10,711 nucleotides of DNA, from NCBI GenBank assembly GCA_003509845.1, contig DOMR01000003.1, positions 1 through 10,711 of the forward strand, in the 5' to 3' direction. The DNA is from Chitinophagaceae bacterium (GTDB lineage: Bacteria; Bacteroidota; Bacteroidia; Chitinophagales; Chitinophagaceae). The notes beneath the pieces were generated by a model, which was not told where the DNA came from, searched no databases, and saw only the letters and a list, made by a program, of their open reading frames with translations. Positions 1 to 7,962 of the stretch are shown here, in pieces. Within the stretch, counting starts at the first letter, position 1; the number at the start of each line of letters is the position of its first letter. The position numbers and the translations under genes are program-made.

Positions 1-2484
1 TGGTGCGCCTGATAATAAGAAATTAGCGGTGTCTCTTGATAAGGCAGGAGCAGACGGGATTGGTTTTGTTGTAACTACTACTTTAGATCTTGGTCCTTCA
101 CAACCTGTAGCTGTTATAATTTGACTAAGATAATAATTCGCAGCTCCAACAGTTGAAGTGCTTGGTTTAATTGCAGAGCTACTTCCTGTTCCTCCTGTTG
201 CATTAGTACCATACCATAATAAGGTAGCACCACTACTTGCATTTAATCTTATAGTATCTGAGGTTGCATTATTACAATAATTAGTGTCTCGCACTATAGG
301 TGCTATTGGTAAGGGATTTATGGTCACGCCTATTTTTGCTCTTGCGCCCTCACATCCTGTAGTATTATTTTTTTGACTTACATAATAATTAAACGAACCC
401 ACTGTTGTTGTGGTTGGTTTACTACCTAGGATACTTGCGGTTCCTCCGGTTGCGCTAGTGCCGTACCAATTTAAACTGTGGCCAGTCAAGGAACTCGCCT
501 TTAAAGTGTCTGCACTAATATTATTACAATATGCTGTGTCTTTTACAGATGGACTTGCTGGTGCAGGATTAATTTTTACAGTGATTTTTACTCTTGGGCT
601 TTCGCAACCATTATCTAAAAAATTTCCATTGCCATCAGTAAGTTTTGGATATTGACTTACATAATAAACGATATCTGTTGTATTCACCGGATTAATTAAT
701 GGTGCGATTATACTGTAAATTGCGCCAATGGAATCTTTTGTATACCATCTTAATCCATTAGAGGGATTATTATCTAAAGTACTTAAGTTAAAAGATGTAA
801 TATTTTGGCAAACAGTTGTGTCCTTAACGGAAGGAGAATAAATTAAAGTGTAAGGTCTTTTCATAGATATAGTATCTGAAATAATTTTACAGTTTAAACT
901 ATCTGTTTTTATAACATAAAAGGTTGCCGTGTCATTAAAGGCTAGTTTATCAACATTAGTAGATAAAGCCTTGCCATCCAATTTATACCAATCAATTTTT
1001 TCTCCCTTTAAATTATTTGTAATAGATATATTTATTGTGTCCCCTTTACATACAGCGACCCCTTCATTATAATTTCTATCATTTTTAAAAATTGGCTTCT
1101 TAATAAATTTACAAAAATCATTATACGGTTCATAGCCAATGTATTTTTTCAATAAGGCGCCATATTTATCATATTTATAGTAATCATCCTCTATGAATTT
1201 ATTATCCCTTCTAATAAAAACAGACTTTTTTAATAATATTATACCTGCAGTGTCGGCATCTAAATTTGCTGCATCATCGGTATAAGTTATATCTTTTTTA
1301 CCATCACCATTAAAATCGCAATAAATCAATCTCGGTTTCCAACTTCCTATTCTTTTTGAATTAATAGTGTATTCAATTATACTAGTATCAACTTTAAAAG
1401 TATTGTCCTTTTGTTGTATATATGTAAATAAATTCCAGGTGGTATAATCTGATGTATGATTCGTCACAATTAAATCATTTAGTCCATCACCGTTTAATTC
1501 ATCAATAATATAATCTTCGTTATCAAAATTTGACTGATTAGTTTTAAATTTTGGAAGCATTATCAAGCCTTTATTATTAAACCTTCCATTTCCTTGATTA
1601 ATAATTATTCTAGAAATTTTATCTTCTGATGTTCCAAAAACGATATCATTTAAACCATCATTATTAACATCATAGATTTTTGATGTAAAAACTTCTGCGG
1701 CTTGAGGAAAGATATCTCCAAAAGGGTTGTAAGTTTTAAAATTAGCTGTGTCAGATGGAAAATCAACATAGTTTTTATTTGAAAAATAGGGGGCTTCTTT
1801 TGTTCCCCAATAAATCATTGTATGAGAATTATGATTTGTAACAACATCAGGAATACCGTCTCCATTTAAATCCCCTATATCACCAAAGCCTTCTGAAAAG
1901 AATTTTTGAGCATAATCAGGAAAAAGATTGCAATATTTTAAATCATAGCCACCTTTGCCATCACTCAAAAATATGGCAACATCATAAAAATGGTTATTAA
2001 AATTAGCGCTACTACAAATAAAAACTATATCTACATAATCATCATCGTTTAAATAAACAGAATGTGGCGATCCAAAAAAATTAGGTAATGATTTGTCATT
2101 TAGCAAGTTCTTATTTTCAAATACGTTTTTTTGTGGATTCCATACTAAAAAAATTGAATTTGAATAAAAATCGGTTGTGTCACCAGATCCGCCTGAATAC
2201 AAGTCAATCCAACCATCTTTATTGAAATCACCACAAATATTCCAACTCCCATTTCCAAGATGCTTAAATCTTGGAGGAGGGGTAGCAAAAAGAACACCTA
2301 TTAAGTCTGGAATAACTTGGGTATTACGCCAGTATGTAATACCATGATCCTTGTTTATTGATTTTTTTAATTCAACCGAATCTATTGAATACCCCTTGAA
2401 TGAAGAGAAGGGATTAATTATATTTGTCTGGGAAAAGGAATGTGTTGAGAATAATATTCCCAAAGCAAAGATTACTCTTTTCAT
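1..2484 (-). CDS. Exported FG-GAP/VCBS and Ig-repeat surface protein, C-terminus beyond window
   Basis: The frame is open without a stop from the ATG at 2484 to base 1, giving 828 residues; the C-terminus is missing. Residues 1-19 (MKRVIFALGILFSTHSFSQ) form a signal peptide. Residues about 80-400 contain six FG-GAP/VCBS-like Asp/Asn calcium loops of the DxNxDGxxD type, near 86 (DFNKDGWID), 146, 205 (DLNGDGIPD), 272, 329 and 390. This suggests an integrin-type beta-propeller. From about 478 onward come tandem Ig-like repeats of roughly 80 residues. Those at about 645-725 and 729-807 are clearly related, sharing a YCNN start, a WYGTxATGG core, YYxSQ and a GCEGxR element. A divergent one lies at 552-640 and a further one begins at about 811. 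Known relatives are cell-surface or secreted proteins, often exported by type IX secretion with a C-terminal sorting domain; that end is not visible here. Adhesion or glycan binding is inference. GC is low (about 33% in a sampled line). The gene starts 24 bp from repeat copy 1. Confidence 0.9.
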   Translation of the reverse strand, partial: MKRVIFALGILFSTHSFSQTNIINPFSSFKGYSIDSVELKKSINKDHGITYWRNTQVIPDLIGVLFATPPPRFKHLGNGSWNICGDFNKDGWIDLYSGGSGDTTDFYSNSIFLVWNPQKNVFENKNLLNDKSLPNFFGSPHSVYLNDDDYVDIVFICSSANFNNHFYDVAIFLSDGKGGYDLKYCNLFPDYAQKFFSEGFGDIGDLNGDGIPDVVTNHNSHTMIYWGTKEAPYFSNKNYVDFPSDTANFKTYNPFGDIFPQAAEVFTSKIYDVNNDGLNDIVFGTSEDKISRIIINQGNGRFNNKGLIMLPKFKTNQSNFDNEDYIIDELNGDGLNDLIVTNHTSDYTTWNLFTYIQQKDNTFKVDTSIIEYTINSKRIGSWKPRLIYCDFNGDGKKDITYTDDAANLDADTAGIILLKKSVFIRRDNKFIEDDYYKYDKYGALLKKYIGYEPYNDFCKFIKKPIFKNDRNYNEGVAVCKGDTINISITNNLKGEKIDWYKLDGKALSTNVDKLAFNDTATFYVIKTDSLNCKIISDTISMKRPYTLIYSPSVKDTTVCQNITSFNLSTLDNNPSNGLRWYTKDSIGAIYSIIAPLINPVNTTDIVYYVSQYPKLTDGNGNFLDNGCESPRVKITVKINPAPASPSVKDTAYCNNISADTLKASSLTGHSLNWYGTSATGGTASILGSKPTTTTVGSFNYYVSQKNNTTGCEGARAKIGVTINPLPIAPIVRDTNYCNNATSDTIRLNASSGATLLWYGTNATGGTGSSSAIKPSTSTVGAANYYLSQIITATGCEGPRSKVVVTTKPIPSAPALSRDTANFLLSGAP

Positions 2485-2489
2485 AGTTT

Positions 2490-2531
2490 TTATTTTAATC
2501 TATCCTTTGGGGGTAATGTGAAGTTAGGCAT
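2490..2531 (-). pseudogene. Possible N-terminal stub of a tyrosine recombinase
   Basis: A 13-codon frame, MPNFTLPPKDRLK then TAA, starts inside repeat copy 1 and stops 5 bp before the ATG of the FG-GAP protein. The matching place in repeat copy 2 (about 9331-9369) reads ISNFTIPQEHKIL. Several differences are synonymous or conservative (AAC same, TTC/TTT, TTA/ATA, AGA/AAA), the pattern expected if this stretch was once coding. Short starts of this kind resemble the N-termini of Bacteroidota tyrosine recombinases, and a recombinase C-terminus lies nearby on the same strand. This could instead be a chance frame or a leader peptide for the downstream gene. Confidence 0.3.
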
Positions 2532-2696
2532 ATAATCAATATAAAAACTGTAGCAGAATCCGTAGCTACTACCCCCTATTTAACTCTATTTGAGGCGTAT
2601 ATAACAAGAAAAGTATAATTATAACTCCTTTATATCTGGGGATTTAGATGGTTTGAGATGAGTTTGAGTTAAGTGAGAACTCACCGTCCGGTCCGC
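2509..2696. repeat. 188-bp direct repeat, copy 1 (left border of the sulfatase block)
   Basis: This stretch aligns without gaps to 9347-9534 in the same orientation; I count about 18 mismatches in 188 bp (about 90% identity). Its left end abuts the start of the leftward FG-GAP gene. Its right end is the 16-bp TCACCGTCCGGTCCGC (2681-2696), identical in both copies, after which similarity stops abruptly. Inside are a TGTAGCA/CGTAGCT pair at 2549-2567 and a small hairpin, TGAGTT...AACTCA, at 2665-2683. On the minus strand an AAAGGAG stretch and a possible recombinase start codon (2529-2531) are seen. The likeliest reading is a recombination site plus 5' region of a tyrosine recombinase gene, or a dispersed genomic repeat. 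Confidence 0.9.
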
Positions 2697-2708
2697 TTTA
2701 AAACACTT

Positions 2709-2731
2709 AACCACTTGATTTTCAAGGGGTT
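2709..2731 (+). terminator. Hairpin following repeat copy 1
   Basis: AACC-A-CTTG, loop ATTTT, CAAG-G-GGTT forms two 4-bp stem blocks separated by one A.G mismatch. It is followed by ATTTTAT and preceded by an A-rich tract, so it could work in either direction. It sits 12 bp after the conserved end of the repeat, as an unrelated hairpin does after copy 2. The lack of a long T-run makes terminator activity only probable. Confidence 0.5.
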
Positions 2732-2741
2732 ATTTTATGCC

Positions 2742-2760
2742 TGTAGCAGAATGTGTAGCA
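2742..2760. repeat. TGTAGCA direct-repeat pair (possible recombinase arm-type site)
   Basis: TGTAGCA-GAATG-TGTAGCA is a perfect 7-bp repeat with a 12-bp period. The same arrangement, with the same GAAT spacer, occurs in repeat copies 1 (2549-2567) and 2 (9387-9405), where the second half-site ends in GTAGCT. It lies 12 bp beyond the stop codon of the recombinase remnant. Short spaced direct repeats are typical of arm-type binding sites for the N-terminal domain of tyrosine recombinases; that role here is inference. Confidence 0.5.
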
Positions 2761-2772
2761 AACCGTTCCATT

Positions 2773-2925
2773 CTATCCATTTCTTATCTTCTTACCTATC
2801 TCTAACATTTGATCAATATCTGTAGCACTCTTTACATAACGTTGTAGTGTTAGTAATTTCTTATGCCCTATTCTTTTCATGACCTGTTCATGCTTCAACC
2901 CGTTATCAACTAATACAGTTGCTAG
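2773..2925 (-). pseudogene. Tyrosine recombinase (phage-type integrase), C-terminal remnant
   Basis: Fifty codons and a TAG stop remain. The peptide carries the end of a tyrosine-recombinase catalytic domain: ATVLVDNGLKHEQV, then IGHKK with the conserved box II histidine (codon 2863-2865), then TLQRYV with the nucleophilic tyrosine (codon 2836-2838), and a lysine-rich tail. Upstream of about 2925 the family similarity stops abruptly and a stop codon appears at 2947-2949. The core-binding domain, the first catalytic Arg and the Lys and HxxR boxes are therefore gone from this site. A full enzyme would be about 280-430 residues. The remnant cannot be active. It marks past integration or deletion at this border of the sulfatase block. 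Confidence 0.75.
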
Positions 2926-2954
2926 TAAAAGGCATAGAATCAATATTTATTAGG

Positions 2955-2968
2955 AAACCATATGGTTT
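2955..2968. promoter_or_regulatory. 14-bp perfect palindrome upstream of sulfatase 1
   Basis: AAACCATATGGTTT is an exact palindrome 87 bp before the sulfatase start. Its position and symmetry fit the operator of a dimeric regulator. No regulator gene is visible and no second copy was noticed in the window. The 3000-3050 stretch that follows is very AT-rich and plausibly holds the promoter, but I could not find a convincing Bacteroidota -7 element (TAnnTTTG). Confidence 0.3.
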
Positions 2969-3055
2969 AATTTTCTGCTGATTTATATATTGAAACATAT
3001 CAACACATATAGATTTAGATTATATAATGTACCTTGTAAATTGTAAAAATATATC

Positions 3056-4942
3056 ATGAAAAGAATATTATTGATTACATCATTATTTATTTGCACCGCT
3101 AGTTTTAGTCAAAGCGGAGCAGCAAATAAAAAGCCTACAAGACAACCCAATGTTATCATAGTAATGACAGACGACCAGGGGTATGGTGATGTATGCGCTA
3201 ATGGCAACCCATACCTCAAAACACCTAATCTTGACCAACTGTATAAGGAAAGTACACGCCTTACAAATTTCCATTCCGATCCAAGTTGCTCACCTACCCG
3301 TGCAGCATTGCTGACCGGCCAATATTCTGCACGTTCGGGCGTTTGGCATACCACTGGGGGAAGGTCTATGTTAGACCAGACTAAAACCACTATGGCCGAT
3401 GTGTTTAAATTTAATGGATATAAAACCGGAATTTTTGGCAAATGGCACCTAGGAGAAAATTATCCGTTCAGACCACAAGATCGTGGATTTGAAGAATCAG
3501 TAGTATTTGTAGGAGGGGTCGTTGGTTCTAGTAGTGATTACTGGGGTAACGATTATTTTGATGATACTTATTTTCATAATGGGAAACCCAAAAAATACAA
3601 TGGGTATTGTAACCAGGTTTGGTTTGATGAAACGATCTCTTTTATCCGCAAAAATAGGCAACAGCCATTTTTTTGTTACCTCCCTACCAATATTCCTCAT
3701 GCACCATTAAGCGTAGATAAAAAATATTCTGATCCATATCGCGGGGTAAATAATATTTCAGACCGTTTAGCGAATTATTATGGCATGATTGCTGAATTTG
3801 ATGAGCAATTAGGAAGATTAATGAAAGAGATCAAGCAATTGGGATTAGAAGAAAATACCATTGTAGTTTTCATGTCTGATAATGGGCCTTGCCCCTGGTT
3901 CGGTGGAGTGAAAATAAGCAATGATGGATTTTTGGATGAAGGCTATAGTGCAGGTATGCGTGGTGGTAAAATTTGGGGATATGATAATGCACACAGGGTT
4001 CCCTGTTTTATACGCTGGCCTGGTGGCGGTGTTAAAAAAGGAAAAGATTTAAATAACCTCACGGCTCATATTGATTTACTTCCAACTTTTATTGATGCCT
4101 GTGGATTGAAAAATCCAGTGCAAGAAAAATTTGACGGGATGAGCTTGTTCCCGATTTTAACAACCGAAAAAGTAAAGAGTCCAGATCGTACGATTATTGT
4201 TCAAAATCAACGCGTAGATTTTCCAGTTAAATATAAAGAATACCAGGTGTTGACCAATCGATGGCGATTGGTGAATTCCTATATGAAGGAATTAGAGAAT
4301 ATGGAAGAATTTAATACTGGAAAAAAAGCAACAAAGGTTCCTTTAATTGTTATGAAAAAAGATCAGTATGAACTTTATGATATTATTGCTGATCCGGGAC
4401 AAAAAAATGATCTAGCCAGCCAATTCCCGGAAGTTGTTAAATTACTTAATCATGACTATGAGGATTGGTGGGCTTCTGTTTCAAAAAATTTTGATCAATA
4501 CAATAATATAATAATCGGATCTGCAAAAGCCAATCCTGTTTTATTGGATGCTCAGACGGTACACGTAAAAGGTAACCTTCGGGTTTGGGCGGTTGAAGTA
4601 GCAAAGGAGGGAAAATATAAAATTGAGATAGCCCGTTGGCCAAAAGAGGCCAATAAGAGCGTTTCAGAAAACAAGCTGGGTAAACCAGTTTTTACATTTG
4701 GAAAGGCCAGTTTACAGGTCGGAAATGTTTGGAGTGAAATAGACGTTTATGATGATAATAAAACTGCTCAATTCTATGTGAACTTAAAGGCAGGAAAGAC
4801 TTCTCTTCAGGCTTTTTTTAACACCCTTTCAACTAAGCAAAAGCTCAATGCTGAATATGTTTATGTAGAACGTATTGGTTCAGCAGATAAGCAAAAACTT
4901 ACAGAATATCATGCTACTAGCCCGGATGTTTTATTAAAATAA
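3056..4942 (+). CDS. S1-family (formylglycine-dependent) exported sulfatase with C-terminal beta-rich extension
   Basis: This gene encodes a 628-residue type I sulfatase that hydrolyses sulfate esters, probably on a glycan in the periplasm or at the surface. Residues 1-19 (MKRILLITSLFICTASFSQ) are a signal peptide. The alkaline-phosphatase-like core runs from about 30 to 475. It shows metal ligands in TDD (38-40) and SDNG (274-277), the maturation motif C-S-P-T-R at 78-82 (Cys78 becomes formylglycine), GKWH at 128-131, PHAP at 214-217 and RGGK at 302-305. All hallmark motifs are present. Residues about 495-610 form an extra predicted beta-rich domain, probably a C-terminal beta-sandwich accessory domain. 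Activity would need an anaerobic or other formylglycine-forming enzyme encoded elsewhere. The gene stands alone on this strand and converges with sulfatase 2, separated by 112 bp with no clear terminator. Substrate and sulfatase subfamily cannot be read from the sequence. Confidence 0.93.
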   Translation: MKRILLITSLFICTASFSQSGAANKKPTRQPNVIIVMTDDQGYGDVCANGNPYLKTPNLDQLYKESTRLTNFHSDPSCSPTRAALLTGQYSARSGVWHTTGGRSMLDQTKTTMADVFKFNGYKTGIFGKWHLGENYPFRPQDRGFEESVVFVGGVVGSSSDYWGNDYFDDTYFHNGKPKKYNGYCNQVWFDETISFIRKNRQQPFFCYLPTNIPHAPLSVDKKYSDPYRGVNNISDRLANYYGMIAEFDEQLGRLMKEIKQLGLEENTIVVFMSDNGPCPWFGGVKISNDGFLDEGYSAGMRGGKIWGYDNAHRVPCFIRWPGGGVKKGKDLNNLTAHIDLLPTFIDACGLKNPVQEKFDGMSLFPILTTEKVKSPDRTIIVQNQRVDFPVKYKEYQVLTNRWRLVNSYMKELENMEEFNTGKKATKVPLIVMKKDQYELYDIIADPGQKNDLASQFPEVVKLLNHDYEDWWASVSKNFDQYNNIIIGSAKANPVLLDAQTVHVKGNLRVWAVEVAKEGKYKIEIARWPKEANKSVSENKLGKPVFTFGKASLQVGNVWSEIDVYDDNKTAQFYVNLKAGKTSLQAFFNTLSTKQKLNAEYVYVERIGSADKQKLTEYHATSPDVLLK

Positions 4943-5054
4943 TAATTGAGCGTTTTTTTCATCAGTTTCGATACTGGATTTTTTGCTAAAAATGCTACTA
5001 TTCTTTACAAAGAAGGAATCCAAATGTTCCAGATATGCTGCTGACCCATAGAAT

Positions 5055-6497
5055 CTACTTCACATAATTAGGATTTTTTTCAGGAAAAACAGCTTTCTCT
5101 TTTTTTAACCAGGCGTCTAATTTTAAAGATAGTTTTTGGGCAATTTTCGCATCCTTTACTACCAGGTTATTCATCTCGCCAATATCCTGCTTCAGATTGT
5201 ACAATTCCTCTTTACCCGTTTCGTACCATCGTATTAATTTCCAATCTCCTTCACGAATTGCAGCACCTGGTGAACCACCCTGGTTGCCATAGTGAGGATA
5301 ATGCCAATACAAGGCCCTGTTTTTTATCTTTTTACTCATTAGTAATGGTACTATATTGACTCCACCAGTATGTTGCTTTGGATTCAATGGAAGTCCTGCT
5401 GCCTGCAATAAGGTTGGATAAAAATCATTACTGATAACCGGAACCTGAGAAACACTTCCCGCCCTAGTTATTTCTGGCCATTTAATTATTAAGGGTTCCC
5501 TGATACCGCCTTCATATAACCAACCCTTACCTGCTCTCAAAGGAAGGTTAGCAGTTGGATGCCCCTCTGATGTTGACAATCCCCCGTTGTCCGAAAAAAA
5601 TATAATGATCGTGTTATCATAAACACCCTGCTCCTTTAATTTATTTATGACTTTACCGATGGCTTCATCCATCGCTTCCACCATGGCTGCATAAGTGGTA
5701 TTGCTTTGTACGATTCTTAGCTTCCTTTCCCCTTCTTTGGAAAAAGCATCTATCAAACCAAGCCTAGCTTTTTTTTCTTCATACTTATCAATAAGATCCT
5801 TTCTTGCTTTTAAAGGGGTATGTACCGAATAAAATGAAAAGTATACAAAAAAAGGATGCTCCTTATTATTAGCAATAAAGCTGCTGGTCTCCTTTGCAAG
5901 CCGATCTGGCAAATGTTCCCCCACGGGGCCATCACTTAGCCGGGGATTTTTGTAAGGAGAAAAATAGCTTTTCGGTTGTCCGACATTGTGCCCGCCAAAA
6001 TTGAAATCAAACCCCTGGTTTTCGGGCCAATAACCTTCTGGACCTAAATGCCATTTACCCGTAAAAAAAGTTTTATACCCAGCGGTTTGTAAAGCCTCTG
6101 CCAAAGTAAATTCATCCAAGCTTAGGCGGTCCTTGTTAAGAGGGGGTATGACTAGGGTATTGCGGCTCCATTTTACCGGCTGCGTGCGTTCTGCTTCAAT
6201 AAAATCTGTAATTCCGGTACCAACGGGATATTTACCTGTAAGAATAGAAGCCCGGGTAGGACTGCAAACAGGACAGGCTGCATAAGCATTGGTAAATATC
6301 ATTGATTCTTCAGCGAGCTTTTTAATATTGGGAGTTTCATAAAATGAAGTCCCAAATGGTTCTACATCGGTCCACCCTAAATCATCCACCAGGAAGAAAA
6401 CAATATTTGGTTTTTTAGCCTGGGCGCGGACACCTGATTGTATAAAAATCCCTGCAAGCAATATTAGCAATGCAGTTTTTAATTTAATTATCATCAT
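5055..6497 (-). CDS. S1-family (formylglycine-dependent) exported sulfatase, compact form
   Basis: This gene encodes 480 residues, the usual length of a single-core arylsulfatase-A-like enzyme. A signal peptide covers about residues 1-26 (hydrophobic ALLILLAGIFIQ, then ...VRAQA). Metal-ligand motif VDD lies at 37-39, the maturation motif C-S-P-T-R at 78-82 within CPVCSPTRASILTG, GKWHLG at 147-152, VHTPLK at 225-230, and FSDNGG at 301-306. The RAGKGWLYEGG segment at 321-331 carries the conserved active-site lysine region. The C-terminal subdomain has the common W-K-L-I and ELYNL elements near 419-434. It is clearly paralogous to, but not a close copy of, the 628-residue sulfatase, so different sulfate positions are likely. 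It begins 51 bp after the amidohydrolase stop and is probably last in the leftward operon. An in-frame second ATG follows immediately, so the start is uncertain by one codon. Confidence 0.93.
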   Translation of the reverse strand: MMIIKLKTALLILLAGIFIQSGVRAQAKKPNIVFFLVDDLGWTDVEPFGTSFYETPNIKKLAEESMIFTNAYAACPVCSPTRASILTGKYPVGTGITDFIEAERTQPVKWSRNTLVIPPLNKDRLSLDEFTLAEALQTAGYKTFFTGKWHLGPEGYWPENQGFDFNFGGHNVGQPKSYFSPYKNPRLSDGPVGEHLPDRLAKETSSFIANNKEHPFFVYFSFYSVHTPLKARKDLIDKYEEKKARLGLIDAFSKEGERKLRIVQSNTTYAAMVEAMDEAIGKVINKLKEQGVYDNTIIIFFSDNGGLSTSEGHPTANLPLRAGKGWLYEGGIREPLIIKWPEITRAGSVSQVPVISNDFYPTLLQAAGLPLNPKQHTGGVNIVPLLMSKKIKNRALYWHYPHYGNQGGSPGAAIREGDWKLIRWYETGKEELYNLKQDIGEMNNLVVKDAKIAQKLSLKLDAWLKKEKAVFPEKNPNYVK

Positions 6498-6548
6498 TTT
6501 AATTTTAAGACTTTAATTCCAGCAAATAGCGAAACACCAACGAATACA

Positions 6549-7937
6549 TCAATCCTCTCTTGGCCGGGCTCTTATTGTCAGCTCACTCGTAGTTGAATCA
6601 GTCCGGACGAGACCGATGGAATTTTTCGCGGTAACTTTTACATCGTATGTTCCCGCAGGCAGTTTGGCAATCCTTTTTCCAGGAAGCTTCCAGGTGCCAT
6701 CCATGTTATCAACGCCCTTGTAAACCTTGCCTCCTATTTCCACAACAAGGCTTTGCGTTACACTGCCCAGTGTGCCGGTGATATCTTCAGGTTTTTCGAT
6801 GCAGATGACTTTGTTCACGGTGATATCGGGTGGCAGCCTGTCGAATTTGAAGCTGCCCAATTGATACCCTATTTTAAAATTCCGTGATTCCAGCACCTGC
6901 CTAACCCTGGGAATTAGCCGAGCAGCGTTCCAATAATAAATGTGATTCAGCACCGAATCAGGAAGATTAAACCCTTCCAATAAAGGGCCGTGGTGCAAGC
7001 CGTTGGTTACCTGATTGGTTTCAAGAACCTTGCGTTCATCCAGGAATTTTTCTACTTTGGCTCCTGCTTCAAAAACATCGGAACCGAAAAGGATGCGGTC
7101 ACGGTATTTGATATAAAAATCACGGGCTTTGCTCACCCGATAATTTGCCACCTGACGCTTATTGTGTATGAAAGCAAGATCCACAAAAACATTTGGGTAA
7201 TTATCAAATATACCTGCCAGTTTATCGAGCCCCTCGTCATTTTCAAGCATAAAAAACCCGTGGGCAAAAATGAAAGTGGTTTGCGGATGACTTTTGACAA
7301 CCGTAATCGCATCATCTTCAAATTTGGGGAAGGCAGCGCTGTTTCCATTCAGAGTACCTGGGTCTCCGGTATGGAAGCCAATCAGCGGCATGCCTTGCTT
7401 TCCTGCCTCAGTAAGGTGTTCATGGATTTTTGGTATTTCACTGGAAAGAATCGCACCATGGGGCCACAATTTGAGGCCAACAAATCCCTGTTTTTTAAAG
7501 GTTTTTATTTCGTCAACTCCCCACCAAATTCCTTGCGAGGGTATTGTGAAAGCACCCGGAGCAAAAAGGATTCTGTCATCCAGATTTTTCTTTACATAAA
7601 CCATGTCATTGCCAGGAATTTGCCGCACACTAGCCGGTCCCGCCTTGTCTCCGTTGTTGTCCTTCACCCAAAATAAACCAGCCAATGAAATACTGATGGT
7701 GCCGCCCCATTGGTCCATTGAATCAACGGCTTTTGCATAGTTGGTTTTTGAATCCATGTGGGTGTGTATATCTACACGGGGCATATTGGAAGAAGAGTAA
7801 ATAACCTGCTGATTTGTCTTTTTTGTAATAACGGGCCAGTCATCAGTTTTAGAGCTATCTAATTGTTTTTTATTTTGCTCAGCTGCTATTAAAAAAAACA
7901 CTGGCAGGAGTAAACGGATGGTATTTTCAAATGGCAT
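6549..7937 (-). CDS. Exported metal-dependent amidohydrolase (Amidohydro_2-like) with C-terminal Ig-like domain
   Basis: The protein has 462 residues. A hydrophobic N-terminus (RLLLPVFFLIAAEQ, 8-21) suggests export. Residues about 53-345 form a TIM-barrel amidohydrolase. Seen are the beta-1 DIHTH motif (metal ligands His58, His60), GLKLWPH at 154-160, IGFHTGD with His189, FAHGF with His226, and LFGSD with Asp287. These fit the divalent-metal site of the superfamily, whose members hydrolyse or decarboxylate small molecules and lactones. Residues about 367-457 form a beta-rich tail resembling an Ig/Fn3-like domain (VNKVICIE... AGTYDVKVTAKNSIG), unusual for this superfamily. The substrate is unknown; a role in processing a sugar acid or released substituent is inference. 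GC is about 47-48% in sampled lines against 33-38% in sampled lines of the FG-GAP and ThuA genes, suggesting separate acquisition. An ORF of 228 codons on the opposite strand is its shadow. Confidence 0.85.
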   Translation of the reverse strand: MPFENTIRLLLPVFFLIAAEQNKKQLDSSKTDDWPVITKKTNQQVIYSSSNMPRVDIHTHMDSKTNYAKAVDSMDQWGGTISISLAGLFWVKDNNGDKAGPASVRQIPGNDMVYVKKNLDDRILFAPGAFTIPSQGIWWGVDEIKTFKKQGFVGLKLWPHGAILSSEIPKIHEHLTEAGKQGMPLIGFHTGDPGTLNGNSAAFPKFEDDAITVVKSHPQTTFIFAHGFFMLENDEGLDKLAGIFDNYPNVFVDLAFIHNKRQVANYRVSKARDFYIKYRDRILFGSDVFEAGAKVEKFLDERKVLETNQVTNGLHHGPLLEGFNLPDSVLNHIYYWNAARLIPRVRQVLESRNFKIGYQLGSFKFDRLPPDITVNKVICIEKPEDITGTLGSVTQSLVVEIGGKVYKGVDNMDGTWKLPGKRIAKLPAGTYDVKVTAKNSIGLVRTDSTTSELTIRARPRED

Positions 7938-7962
7938 AATGAGGGAATTTGAACATTAAAAA

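Noticed and set aside
410..655. 81-codon plus-strand reading frame
   Set aside because: It lies antisense to the Ig-like repeats of the FG-GAP protein, whose frame is continuous here and shows family motifs.
2661..2696. Possible tRNA 3' end in the repeat (GAGTT, 7-nt loop, AACTC, then ACCGTCCG), as a tRNA-type integration site
   Set aside because: The loop is AAGTGAG rather than the T-loop TTCRANT, copy 2 has a mismatch in the stem, and no complementary 5' acceptor arm (GGACGGT) is found upstream within tRNA distance.
2549..2760. CRISPR-like array
   Set aside because: Only isolated 7-bp repeat pairs are present, with no series of evenly spaced repeats and no cas genes.
4975..5022. Possible terminator between the convergent sulfatases (TGGATT...AATCCA with an inner TTCTT/AAGAA stem)
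   Set aside because: The outer stem is only 6 bp with a loop of about 36 nt and there is no T-run after it; too weak to call.
6990..7676. 228-codon plus-strand reading frame opposite the amidohydrolase
   Set aside because: The minus-strand frame encodes clear metal-binding motifs and a full amidohydrolase; the opposite peptide shows no domain and is a by-product of GC-richer codons.
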